From JBAYHN01 sp041666125 (GTDB lineage Bacteria > Patescibacteriota > Gracilibacteria > UBA1369 > UM-FILTER-53-11), in contig JBAYHN010000031.1 of NCBI GenBank assembly GCA_041666125.1, forward strand, positions 1 through 14,557: DNA of 14,557 nucleotides. The letters run 5' to 3'. Below the pieces are notes generated by a model. The model saw only the letters and a list, made by a program, of their open reading frames with translations, made no database searches and had not been told where the DNA came from. Numbering within the stretch: position 1 is the first letter of the stretch; the number at the start of each line of letters is the position of its first letter. Shown here piece by piece: positions 1 to 7,075 of this stretch. The translations under genes were made by a program, and so were the position numbers.

Positions 1-1
1 G

Positions 2-334
2 TGGTTCAATATTCCTCCTGCACTTTTTTATATGGGAGACACAGGTGCACTGGCCCTAGGCGCAACGCTCGGCGTAATAGCCATGCTCACAAACTCAGTT
101 TTAATTTTACCTTTGATTGCTTTTATTTTCGTAATAGAAGCAGCCTCCTCCGGCATTCAATTACTTTCCAAAAGATGGTTTAAGAAAAAAGTATTCCTAA
201 TAGCACCTCTTCATCATCATTTTGAGGCCAAGGGCTGGAAAGAAGAAAAGGTGGTTATGCGCTTTTGGATTATCGGTGCATTTACTTCTGTACTGGGAGT
301 AATACTGGCAGTCTTGAGCCTGATGTCGGCGTAG
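2..334 (+). CDS. mraY: Phospho-N-acetylmuramoyl-pentapeptide transferase, C-terminal part (5' end outside window)
   Basis: MraY is the integral membrane enzyme that transfers phospho-MurNAc-pentapeptide to undecaprenyl phosphate, giving lipid I, the first membrane step of peptidoglycan synthesis. Only the last 110 codons are present, and the frame is open from base 2. The segment begins WFNIPPALFYMGDTGALALG, which is the MraY motif carrying a catalytic Asp (MGDTG). Hydrophobic helices follow, then the diagnostic APLHHHFEAKGW triple-His motif, a last membrane helix and a TAG stop. Length and spacing of these motifs fit a normal MraY C-terminus. The last 53 bases overlap, tail to tail, the end of the FecR-domain gene on the other strand. 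The usual downstream cluster genes (murD, ftsW) do not follow. Identity is secure from motifs; regulation cannot be judged because the start is missing. Confidence 0.95.
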   Translation, partial: WFNIPPALFYMGDTGALALGATLGVIAMLTNSVLILPLIAFIFVIEAASSGIQLLSKRWFKKKVFLIAPLHHHFEAKGWKEEKVVMRFWIIGAFTSVLGVILAVLSLMSA

Positions 335-2585
335 TAGTAATAGGAACAAGTAGAGGTTTTAAAATCGGTGCCAACGGAAGCGGCAGCGGTTTTTCCAATA
401 TGCTCACGCCCGGAATCATCGGAGAAACGGTAGGAACCTTAGTTGGAGTTGTTGTTGTAGTGATATTTGTCTGAGTGTCGGTTGTAGAAGTCTGTGATGT
501 CTGTGGTGTACCAACAGAAGGAATCATTGTTTTGTCCGGTGAAACTTTTATAACAGTCCCCTCCGATTTAATCATTACCTGATTTTTTGTAACCGTCATA
601 TCAACAAGTGGTTTTCCATTAACATCAAGATTAGTGATGTCTTGAACCTTTTCAAGAACCTCTGTGCTCGATTGGTCTTGCTGAACACCCCAAACCGCTT
701 CTCCAAGTTGAGTCAATGTATCTTGCTTAACAGTTTCCAATGTTTGACCCAAATTATTATCAACAGTTGGCGTTGTGAAAAATTCGCCGTATTGAGTATC
801 TTCTAGTTCCTGCATCTCGGAATCCGGCAAAAGAAGTTCACCAGAATCCACCGTTTGAGTTTCGCCTTGCAAAGAATCTTTCTCGGCTTCTTGTGCCTTC
901 TTTTCCTCAACCTGCGCATCCGAACTCATAGCTTCCAAAACTTTCAAATCTTCTTTTTTATTATCAAGCAAAGCAGATACCGCCTTTTGCTTTTCATCTA
1001 CAGGCAAACTTTTTATTTCCGTTATAACATCCACAGTAGCTTGTTTGTAATTTTCTATTTGCTTTTGAGCATTGGCTTTGTCTCCATTCTCAATCATGTC
1101 GTGAGCTTCGAGTAATTTTTCTCCGGCCTGTTCAATTTTCTTCTCGGTTTTTTGAGACACACTTTGCGCAACTACAAGCTGCACTTCGCCAACAACGCTC
1201 TTTGCGTCATAAAGAGGTTCTGCAGGCAAAGTTAGTGTTAATTGTTTTTGATAATTATCTACGGTCTCTTTAATTTGAGCTCTTAGTTCAAGCGCTTTTG
1301 CCGGATTTTCAAATTCAAATTCATTTGACCAGCCAATCAATTCATCAATTTGCCATTTAAATTCTCCCAACAAAGCCTGCGCCTTTTCTTTATCGCCACT
1401 TTCGAAGAACATTTCCGCAGCGGCAAATTTTTCTTTGGCCTTCTCCAACTTCATTTGCTGCTTAGTGAAGTCGTCCATCGTAAGCGCCAATTTCGTATTC
1501 TGAGTAAGCTCTCTAACAGCATATAGCGGGCTGCCAGGCAAAATATTAGCCTGCTGGCTCATTTGATCCTTAGCCTCTTGCTTTACCGTTGCGATGTACT
1601 GCTTATCTTGTTCAAGATTTTGCGTAACCCATTCATTCTTTGCCTCCACCTGCTCATCCGATGTTATTTTAGGAGTAAGTGTCTGAGCATCTGATTTTAC
1701 TTCAGCAGTAAAGCCCTTAACCAAAGTAGTCTCTATAACTTTTTTATCTGTAGCTACAACCAAATCCACGCGGTTTTGAATTGCAGAAACGGTAGATTTG
1801 CCTTTGCTGGAAACCATATCAAATGCAGCACGTTTTTTTGCAACGGCCACCGTATTTTTCGATTTAACTTGAAAGCTCGAAATATTATCAATCAAATTCA
1901 CAACTCGTGCCCAAACGCGCCCTTCGGTCAAAATAACTTCAACGGCGGTTTCTGTTTTATTGTAAGGATTAACAAAAAGCTTGGATATCTTTATTTCTGT
2001 ATTTTCGTCCAACCTGCTAATACTCTGATCCAAAAATCTTATAACCGCCTTTGAACCTGGTCCCGTTTTTATAACATCATCTGCACGAAGTAATAACTGT
2101 GAAGTACCAAGAATTTCATTTCCGTCACGAATTACATAAACGTCTCCGCTTACTTCTTCAAGCAAAGTTAAATACGAAGCATCTACCTTTTCGATATTGA
2201 AAGTGAAATTAAAAACAGTTACAAAAACAAACAAAGCAACCACTATGGCTGCTCCAAGCTTCCTAGTCCCCTTCATCCACCCAAAGAAATTAAAACTTCT
2301 TTTCATCCTGCCAAACTCAGCCAAAGTAAGAAGTTTTTCCTTTAAATTAGCCCTAAACATCGCGTCTGGGGTTAGAGTGCTGGAAACTTCCTTAATCTTG
2401 GAAATCAAACGCGAAAAACCAAAAGCCTCCTCCTCCGTTTTCTTTTCCTTCAAAGAAGACATTATAAAACTCTTCATTCTCGCCTGCTTTTCATCTGAAA
2501 GTTTTATATCACGACACAATTTCAACTTTTCTTCAAGCTGACTGAACTCTTCCGACTTACCTGATAAAAATGAGAATATAGACAT
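282..2585 (-). CDS. Membrane-anchored FecR-domain protein with two DUF5667-like repeats (probable anti-sigma partner)
   Basis: Large single-pass membrane protein of 767 residues from the chosen ATG. A TTG nine bases upstream is also possible, giving 770 residues, which are the numbers used here. Residues 1-110 are charged, helical and presumably cytoplasmic. A membrane helix spans about 113-131 (LGAAIVVALFVFVTVFNF). A FecR-like beta domain follows at about 165-255, with 'DDVIKTGPGSKAVIRFLDQSISRL' character. Two similar helical segments, about 352-418 and 456-525, both start LPxxPLY and contain an (E/G)SGDKEKAQ- or ENGDKANAQ-type turn; they resemble DUF5667. The tail is Gln/Glu-rich, then Thr/Pro-rich from about 697 to 760. 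It lies 37 bases after the ECF sigma gene, so the two are probably cotranscribed. By analogy with FecR, the N-terminus may bind the sigma factor while the outer part senses envelope state; this role is inferred. The 3' end overlaps mraY by 53 bases. Confidence 0.8.
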   Translation of the reverse strand: MSIFSFLSGKSEEFSQLEEKLKLCRDIKLSDEKQARMKSFIMSSLKEKKTEEEAFGFSRLISKIKEVSSTLTPDAMFRANLKEKLLTLAEFGRMKRSFNFFGWMKGTRKLGAAIVVALFVFVTVFNFTFNIEKVDASYLTLLEEVSGDVYVIRDGNEILGTSQLLLRADDVIKTGPGSKAVIRFLDQSISRLDENTEIKISKLFVNPYNKTETAVEVILTEGRVWARVVNLIDNISSFQVKSKNTVAVAKKRAAFDMVSSKGKSTVSAIQNRVDLVVATDKKVIETTLVKGFTAEVKSDAQTLTPKITSDEQVEAKNEWVTQNLEQDKQYIATVKQEAKDQMSQQANILPGSPLYAVRELTQNTKLALTMDDFTKQQMKLEKAKEKFAAAEMFFESGDKEKAQALLGEFKWQIDELIGWSNEFEFENPAKALELRAQIKETVDNYQKQLTLTLPAEPLYDAKSVVGEVQLVVAQSVSQKTEKKIEQAGEKLLEAHDMIENGDKANAQKQIENYKQATVDVITEIKSLPVDEKQKAVSALLDNKKEDLKVLEAMSSDAQVEEKKAQEAEKDSLQGETQTVDSGELLLPDSEMQELEDTQYGEFFTTPTVDNNLGQTLETVKQDTLTQLGEAVWGVQQDQSSTEVLEKVQDITNLDVNGKPLVDMTVTKNQVMIKSEGTVIKVSPDKTMIPSVGTPQTSQTSTTDTQTNITTTTTPTKVPTVSPMIPGVSILEKPLPLPLAPILKPLLVPITTTPTSGSRLPVLLPVQK

Positions 2586-2622
2586 AGTGATCAAAACCTA
2601 AAACGTATAAAAATGGCTTCTG

Positions 2623-3198
2623 TTACACCTCATGGTCATGCATCCCCATCTCTTCCAGGATGCGTTTAAGGTGTTTTAATGCTCTAAACTGCAAAATACG
2701 CAGCGCGGCCTGGCTGCGACCTGTAATTCCGGCAATCTCATCATTGGAGAAATCATTTATATACTTCAAAACTAAAATCTGTCTATACGAATCTTTCAAT
2801 TTGCCCAGCGCAACTCCAAGCATTTCCTTATCCAAATTCAGATTTGCCCTAAAAGAGGCATGCGCTTCCCGGCGCTCATCTTTTATGTTTTCCACAAGTT
2901 CTTCGCTACTCTTGTGCAATCTGTAAAAATCAACCACCAGATTGTGAGCTATCCTAAAAATCCAAGAAGAAAAACTTTTCTGATCAGCTTTGTATTGGTT
3001 TATATTTTCCCAAGTCTTAAGGAAAACCAATTCCGTTAAGTCCTCCGCCTCCTGGTGATTAACGCGATAATAGATATAGCGGTATATGGGATTCACAAAA
3101 ATATCGTACAGTTTGCCAAAGGCATCACTGTCTCCGCGCTTGGACTGTTCCACAAGCGCTTCTATCTCATCGCTATGTAATGGGCTTGGATTATCCAT
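2623..3198 (-). CDS. RNA polymerase sigma factor, sigma-70 family, ECF type
   Basis: A 191-residue ECF sigma factor, a promoter-recognition subunit of RNA polymerase. The sigma region 2 part is at about 26-95: DAFGKLYDIFVNPIYRYIYY, then the EAEDLTELVFLKTWENI core-binding stretch and FSSWIFRIAHNLVVDFYR, which contacts the -10 region. A charged linker follows at about 96-125. Sigma region 4 is at about 132-180, with a helix-turn-helix (INDFSNDEIAGITGRSQAALRILQFRALKHL). Length is normal for the family, and no extra C-terminal domain is seen. The ATG at 3198 has no Shine-Dalgarno sequence; a perfect TATAAT lies 4 bases upstream. The FecR-domain membrane gene follows after 37 bases, a common layout for an ECF sigma factor and its regulator. 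The target regulon cannot be told from the sequence. Confidence 0.92.
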   Translation of the reverse strand: MDNPSPLHSDEIEALVEQSKRGDSDAFGKLYDIFVNPIYRYIYYRVNHQEAEDLTELVFLKTWENINQYKADQKSFSSWIFRIAHNLVVDFYRLHKSSEELVENIKDERREAHASFRANLNLDKEMLGVALGKLKDSYRQILVLKYINDFSNDEIAGITGRSQAALRILQFRALKHLKRILEEMGMHDHEV

Positions 3199-3202
3199 TT
3201 CG

Positions 3203-3208
3203 ATTATA
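3203..3208 (-). promoter_or_regulatory. -10 hexamer TATAAT next to the sigma-factor start codon
   Basis: A perfect TATAAT on the minus strand ends 4 bases before the ATG of the ECF sigma gene. If used, transcription would begin at or just inside the start codon, giving a leaderless mRNA. No good -35 is visible at 16-18 bases. A second TATAAT lies at 3243-3248 and would give a 5' leader of about 38 bases, again without a clear -35. Because the region is AT-rich, either match could be chance. Confidence 0.4.
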
Positions 3209-3261
3209 GCTTAGAAAAACGACTCTATCGTACCCGCGCTTTATTATATAGCACACTCGTT

Positions 3262-4746
3262 TCACTCGTGTGTGGAAAGTACCATTTTTTCGGTCAAGAA
3301 TTCAATCGGAGATTTATTATCCGTGGAAATTGAAAATTTGTCACTATATTCAATTTTCTCTATATCGCGAAGAATTTTTAAAATAACCGAGCGAAGATCC
3401 ATTCGGAGCGCAGCGGTATTTATGGAATTAAAATCGGGAGCGACATTAAATGCAAAAAGCACGGAATTGTCGGAAGCCGGCGATCTAAATTCATAAACAT
3501 TATCAAAAACCGAAGTTAATGTATTTTTTATTAAATTTAAAAGTTCCGAATTTTCGGAACTAGCAATATTCATCATCACGCTGCCATTTGCGGTTAGGTG
3601 AGATTTCACGGTCTCGAAAAATTCACTTGTAGTTAAATGCGCGGGAATATAAAGATCATCTTTGTAGGCATCAATCATTACAAAATCATATTTTTTGTCT
3701 GAGTTTGCAAGAAACATTCGGCCATCACTTTCGGTAATTTTGCTTGTCGATTCGGCGGTGGCAAAATATTTCTTACCAACTTCCACCATAAGCGGATCGA
3801 TTTCCACTCCTTCAATATTTAAGTTCGGGAAAAAGTTATGCAAAATTCGCGCACTGGTTCCACCGGCAAGGCCGATAATTAAAAAATCTTTTCCTTGTGG
3901 ATTTAAAACAGGTAAAAGCGTTGCGTAATCCCAATAATAACCTGTCATAATGCGATATGGATTGTACATGGACTGCACCACGCTAATGTCTTTGTTTGTA
4001 TGCAGCGTGCGAGTGCCAAAAGTGCTTTTCTGCACACGCATGTAGTTATAAACCGACTCACCTTCAAACTCGGTGTTTGGGCTGGCATGAATGGTTAATG
4101 GAATAAAAAACAAAACTATCGGAATAATCATAAAACCGAATAAAATCGCCCTTCCAATTCCTATTAAACCGAGCAACATCAATATTGCGCCGAATAGGAA
4201 AAAAGTTTCGCGCGAACCCAAAAATGGGATCGTGAGCAGAACCGGCAAAAATGTACCAACAATGCTGCCTACTGTAGAAAAAGCATAAATGGAACCAACT
4301 GCAGAACCGGCTGTGTTTATTTTTTCAATTGCGATGCGGGCGCAAATTGGAGTAACCATAGCCAAAAAAAGCAGAGGAATACTAAAAAGCCCAATTGAAG
4401 CGATTAAAGATGCGAAGAATATTTGAATGTGCTGCCCTGGGATTGCCTGGTAAGCCATCAAGAAAATAGGCTGACCAATAAAAGGAATAATTCCAATCAA
4501 AAATCCGGTAATTAGAATAAGAGGATAAAGAAGTTTTCTTGCTGTCTTGCCGTCGTTACGATCGGCAATGCGTCCACCAAGCCAATAACCGATGGACATG
4601 GCCACAAGAACAATGCCAATTACGTTTGTCCAAACAAAAAGTGAAGTGCCAAAATATGGAGCCATTAGGCGTGAAGCCGTGAGCTCAACTGCCATTACCG
4701 ACATGCCCGTTACAAAAACAGTAGCGTAAAGAAAAGCTTTTTTCAT
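3262..4746 (-). CDS. Fused membrane transporter-like / spermidine synthase-like protein
   Basis: A 494-residue protein with two halves. Residues 1-220 hold about seven or eight hydrophobic helices and begin with the typical 'fused MFS/spermidine synthase' signature: GMSVMAVELTASRLMAPYFGTSLFVWTNVIG, then GYWLGGRIADR. Residues about 285-435 are a Rossmann-fold aminopropyltransferase/methyltransferase-like domain. They carry a nucleotide-binding loop (IIGLAGGTSARI, 290-301), an acidic residue after the next strand (VEIDPLMVEVGKKYF), the ESDGRMFL element, and MIDAYKDDLYIPAHLTT (357-373), which aligns with the catalytic Asp region of spermidine synthase. True polyamine synthesis is not assured: fused proteins of this type are often of unknown substrate. 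The Asp preceding the usual proline is replaced by a Lys-Asp-Asp context. The ATG has no Shine-Dalgarno sequence and a TTTAAT 5 bases upstream. It stands apart from a methionine or polyamine pathway operon. Confidence 0.85.
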   Translation of the reverse strand: MKKAFLYATVFVTGMSVMAVELTASRLMAPYFGTSLFVWTNVIGIVLVAMSIGYWLGGRIADRNDGKTARKLLYPLILITGFLIGIIPFIGQPIFLMAYQAIPGQHIQIFFASLIASIGLFSIPLLFLAMVTPICARIAIEKINTAGSAVGSIYAFSTVGSIVGTFLPVLLTIPFLGSRETFFLFGAILMLLGLIGIGRAILFGFMIIPIVLFFIPLTIHASPNTEFEGESVYNYMRVQKSTFGTRTLHTNKDISVVQSMYNPYRIMTGYYWDYATLLPVLNPQGKDFLIIGLAGGTSARILHNFFPNLNIEGVEIDPLMVEVGKKYFATAESTSKITESDGRMFLANSDKKYDFVMIDAYKDDLYIPAHLTTSEFFETVKSHLTANGSVMMNIASSENSELLNLIKNTLTSVFDNVYEFRSPASDNSVLFAFNVAPDFNSINTAALRMDLRSVILKILRDIEKIEYSDKFSISTDNKSPIEFLTEKMVLSTHE

Positions 4747-4865
4747 ATGGCATTAAATAACTTTAAATATGATTAAATACGCCAATAAGCATACCTGATG
4801 GCGCGGGAAAATAGTAATAAATTGTGTTTTTTTGCGTATTACAAGACACCTAACATAAAAATGAT

Positions 4866-4904
4866 AAGTCCCGCCACGGTCTTTATGGCTTATGAACGGG
4901 ACTT
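4866..4904 (-). terminator. Terminator-like hairpin after the aldolase-phosphatase operon
   Basis: Perfect 8-bp arms AAGTCCCG (4866-4873) and CGGGACTT (4897-4904) enclose 23 bases, inside which GCCA/TGGC can pair further. On the minus strand the stem is followed by ATCATTTTTATG, a short U-rich run. It lies about 50 bases after the stop codon of the phosphatase gene. The loop is longer than in a classical Rho-independent terminator, so termination efficiency is uncertain. The rest of the 4747-4955 gap holds the AT-rich upstream region of the spermidine synthase-like gene and nothing else that I recognise. Confidence 0.5.
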
Positions 4905-4955
4905 TCTGCAATTAACTTCAAATTCAATTAACCAATTATATGTTTCTCGCACTTT

Positions 4956-5867
4956 TCATCCTAACAATTCTGGAAGCTTTGATACTTCAGTTTGTGAACC
5001 AATAAATATTGGTGTTCGCTGATGAAGTTCCGTTATTTTTTTGTCTAAAATTCGTACGTGACCGTCTGTCGATTGTCCTCCGGCTTGTTCGGCAATGAAT
5101 GACATGGGATTGCATTCAAAAAGCAGTCGCAGTTTGCCGTTTGGCGCTTTGGAATAACCGGGATACGTGAAAATTCCGCTTCCTTTAAGCAAAATGTGGT
5201 TGATGTCCGGGACCATTCCGCCGCTGTAGCGAAGGGTGAGTCCCCTTTTTATATAATCATTTGTGAGCTTTAAATATTTTTCATTTTCCGCAGCCGCGCG
5301 CAAATTTCCTGGCGCAAAATATTTTGATTCCGGTGCAATTTTTAAATTTTCTTTTGTTAAATAAAATTCGCCGTCTTTGTTGTTTAAGCGAAATTCGTGT
5401 GTGCCTTTTTTAAAGGTAATTACCAATGTTGTGTGCGGACCATAAACCGCAAAACAAGCAGCGAGCTGATCTTCACCAGTTCGACCAATCAAATTTCCAG
5501 CCGGATAAATTCCAAAAATTGAACCGACCGCAAAGTTCACATCTACCAGAGAAGAACCATCCAGAGGATCAAAAACAACCGTGAACGGCGCGCCCTTTTT
5601 GCCTTCAACTAGGCCTTCCAGCTCTTCCGATGCCATGCTTTCTGTGAGCCCTGACTTTTGCAATTCATCAACAACTATTTGGTTTGATTGTACGTCGAGT
5701 GCCAATTGTTTTTCTCCAGAAGCATTTTGGCTGCCGGCCAATTCACCACCTTGCTTCGAAATAGATTCGCGAATTAGCTTAACTGAATTCGGAATAGCTA
5801 CACCCAAAAGTTCCGCGAGATTTTTTTCGCAACCTTGTTTTTTTAGAAAATCTTTAAGTTTCATCAT
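4956..5867 (-). CDS. Class I fructose-1,6-bisphosphatase / sedoheptulose-1,7-bisphosphatase family phosphatase
   Basis: A 303-residue cytosolic sugar bisphosphatase that removes the C1 phosphate from fructose-1,6- or sedoheptulose-1,7-bisphosphate. Family marks in order: SEELEG metal-binding acidic pair (E81, E82); VVFDPLDGSSLVDVNFAVGSIFGIYP (about 97-122, D100 and D103 as metal ligands); GPHTTLVITFKKGTHEFRL; APGNLRAA; LRYSGGMVPDINHILLKGSGIFTYPG; GKLRLLFECNPMSFIAEQAGGQSTDGH with the catalytic-region Glu at 251; and TELHQRTPIFIGS. Residue 107 is Leu where FBPases usually have Asn (DGSSN). Several stretches recall plant sedoheptulose bisphosphatase, so the substrate is left open. The start is the first of two adjacent ATG codons, 8 bases after the aldolase stop, without a Shine-Dalgarno sequence. 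Translational coupling to the aldolase is likely. Confidence 0.9.
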   Translation of the reverse strand: MMKLKDFLKKQGCEKNLAELLGVAIPNSVKLIRESISKQGGELAGSQNASGEKQLALDVQSNQIVVDELQKSGLTESMASEELEGLVEGKKGAPFTVVFDPLDGSSLVDVNFAVGSIFGIYPAGNLIGRTGEDQLAACFAVYGPHTTLVITFKKGTHEFRLNNKDGEFYLTKENLKIAPESKYFAPGNLRAAAENEKYLKLTNDYIKRGLTLRYSGGMVPDINHILLKGSGIFTYPGYSKAPNGKLRLLFECNPMSFIAEQAGGQSTDGHVRILDKKITELHQRTPIFIGSQTEVSKLPELLG

Positions 5868-5875
5868 AATATTAA

Positions 5876-6907
5876 TTATTTATATAACTGCGCCTTGCCT
5901 GCACTCAAAAATGCCTTCTCCATCATGAATTTTAGGTGTTCTTCAATTTCCTTTTCCGCACCGGCGTGGTCGATTTTTTCAACTTCCGGCAAAAACTGTT
6001 TTAAAATGTATCGACGAGCTTTTCCGTTTTCTTTCGCGAACGCATCCATTTTTTCCAAAAGCGGTTTTGGGAAATATTTAAACCAAATGTCCGAAAGTGC
6101 CGTGGCATAATTAAACTTTCGCGCACCGGCAGCAACCGCACGGTTAAAATCCTGCGCTTCCAAACCCGTGCCGCCATGCAAAACGCCATACGTGCCATAT
6201 TTGCGTGCCATATCGGCAATTTCCTTTATGCGATCAAACCCAATTATCGGCTTTTTTAAATATTGGCCATGCCCATTGCCTACAAAAAACGCAATCGCCT
6301 CCGGCTTAACCGCAGCAACCAATTTTTCCGCATCCTCAACCTTGGTGTAATAATTCGCAATATTTTTTTCAACTTCCGGATCCGCAAGCGCAGCAGCATT
6401 TCCAATCTCACCTTCTTCAATTTCCAAGGAAATTCCAAGCGGATGAATTTTATTCGCAACTTCCAAACATTTGGCAGAATTTTCCTCAATCGGTTTTTTG
6501 GAAAGATCAACCTCCAGCGAAGAAAAACCGGCCTCAATTGCGCGAGTAACGCATCCATCAACATCTTTTTGAATATGATCATGATGCAGGCAAACCGGCA
6601 CGCTGTAGCCAAATTCGGCAATCATCCTTTCTATATATTCATGAGTTAAATCCGAAAGGCGCGCCGGATACATATCGCAATAAACCATTTCGGACTCTGC
6701 AATTTCCAAAATAACCGGTGAACGAACTCCCCACGCCGCATGTAAAATCGCATTCAAAATCCACCTGGACCGCACATTGGCAGCCACAACACCAAAACCA
6801 TTCGCATCCGCTGTGCTCAAAATAGTATTTAAATTGGAAAGCCTATAGCCGTTTTTTAACGTGCGAACATATTTATTATTATCAGGTGTAAAAGGTGCAA
6901 GTGTCAT
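5876..6907 (-). CDS. fba: Class II (zinc) fructose-bisphosphate aldolase
   Basis: A 343-residue aldolase that reversibly joins dihydroxyacetone phosphate to glyceraldehyde 3-phosphate, and in many members also to erythrose 4-phosphate. Class II marks are clear: VCLHHDHIQKD with the catalytic Asp110 and zinc ligand His111; AGFSSLEVDLSKKPIEEN (about 126-143); LEIEEGEIGN, the metal-site Glu region; FFVGNGHGQYLKKP with His213; VLHGGTGLE with His244; and ARKFNYATAL, the phosphate-binding Asn/Thr region. Length is normal. It is the first gene of a two-gene unit with the FBPase-family gene, which starts 8 bases after its stop. The ATG at 6907 has no Shine-Dalgarno sequence; TTTAAT lies 8 bases upstream and a perfect inverted repeat (6931-6950) lies where a -35 would be. 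The pairing suggests gluconeogenic or sedoheptulose-forming flux. Confidence 0.93.
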   Translation of the reverse strand: MTLAPFTPDNNKYVRTLKNGYRLSNLNTILSTADANGFGVVAANVRSRWILNAILHAAWGVRSPVILEIAESEMVYCDMYPARLSDLTHEYIERMIAEFGYSVPVCLHHDHIQKDVDGCVTRAIEAGFSSLEVDLSKKPIEENSAKCLEVANKIHPLGISLEIEEGEIGNAAALADPEVEKNIANYYTKVEDAEKLVAAVKPEAIAFFVGNGHGQYLKKPIIGFDRIKEIADMARKYGTYGVLHGGTGLEAQDFNRAVAAGARKFNYATALSDIWFKYFPKPLLEKMDAFAKENGKARRYILKQFLPEVEKIDHAGAEKEIEEHLKFMMEKAFLSAGKAQLYK

Positions 6908-6930
6908 AAAATTTAATTAAAGGATGCGGT

Positions 6931-6950
6931 TGCCACGCCAAGGCGTGGCA
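6931..6950. repeat. Perfect 9-bp inverted repeat upstream of the aldolase gene
   Basis: TGCCACGCC and GGCGTGGCA flank a two-base AA centre. It is GC-rich in an AT-rich spacer, 23 bases upstream of the aldolase ATG, about where a -35 box for that gene would lie. As RNA the loop would be too tight without opening the inner pair. As DNA it could be an operator for a dimeric protein. It may also end transcripts entering from either side, but no T-run follows. Confidence 0.55.
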
Positions 6951-6962
6951 TTAAATTGCTTA

Positions 6963-6990
6963 GCCACCCTTCGGGCGGCCTGCCAGAAGG
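6963..6990. repeat. GC-rich hairpin sequences between divergent genes
   Basis: GCCACCC-TTCG-GGCGGC (6963-6979) makes a near-perfect stem with a UUCG tetraloop and one A-C mismatch. An alternative stem pairs CCTTC (6968-6972) with GAAGG (6986-6990). The two are mutually exclusive. Together with the repeat at 6931-6950 this forms a compact GC-rich patch in the 168-base spacer between the aldolase and the divergent gene at 7076. Confidence 0.45.
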
Positions 6991-7035
6991 ATAATCTGTT
7001 GAAATAAAACAAGCAAAATAGCTTGGCCAAAGAGC

Positions 7036-7063
7036 TTGACCGGTATAAATTTCATGTTAAGAT
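7036..7063 (+). promoter_or_regulatory. Sigma-70-type promoter of the gene at 7076
   Basis: TTGACC (7036-7041), a 16-base spacer and TAAGAT (7058-7063) preceded by the TGn extended -10 element (TGT at 7055-7057). The predicted start is near 7070, about 6 bases before the ATG, so the transcript would have almost no leader. This is one of the better promoter matches in the window. Confidence 0.65.
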
Positions 7064-7075
7064 TGCACACCATTT

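Noticed and set aside
3251..3271. Hairpin at the end of the spermidine synthase-like gene
   Set aside because: Only CACAC/GTGTG pair, with an 11-base loop; the more visible feature is a CACTCGT direct repeat. Too weak to call a terminator.
4798..5022. Plus-strand ORF of 74 codons
   Set aside because: It overlaps the 3' end of the phosphatase gene and the terminator hairpin, starts without a promoter or binding site, and has no family features.
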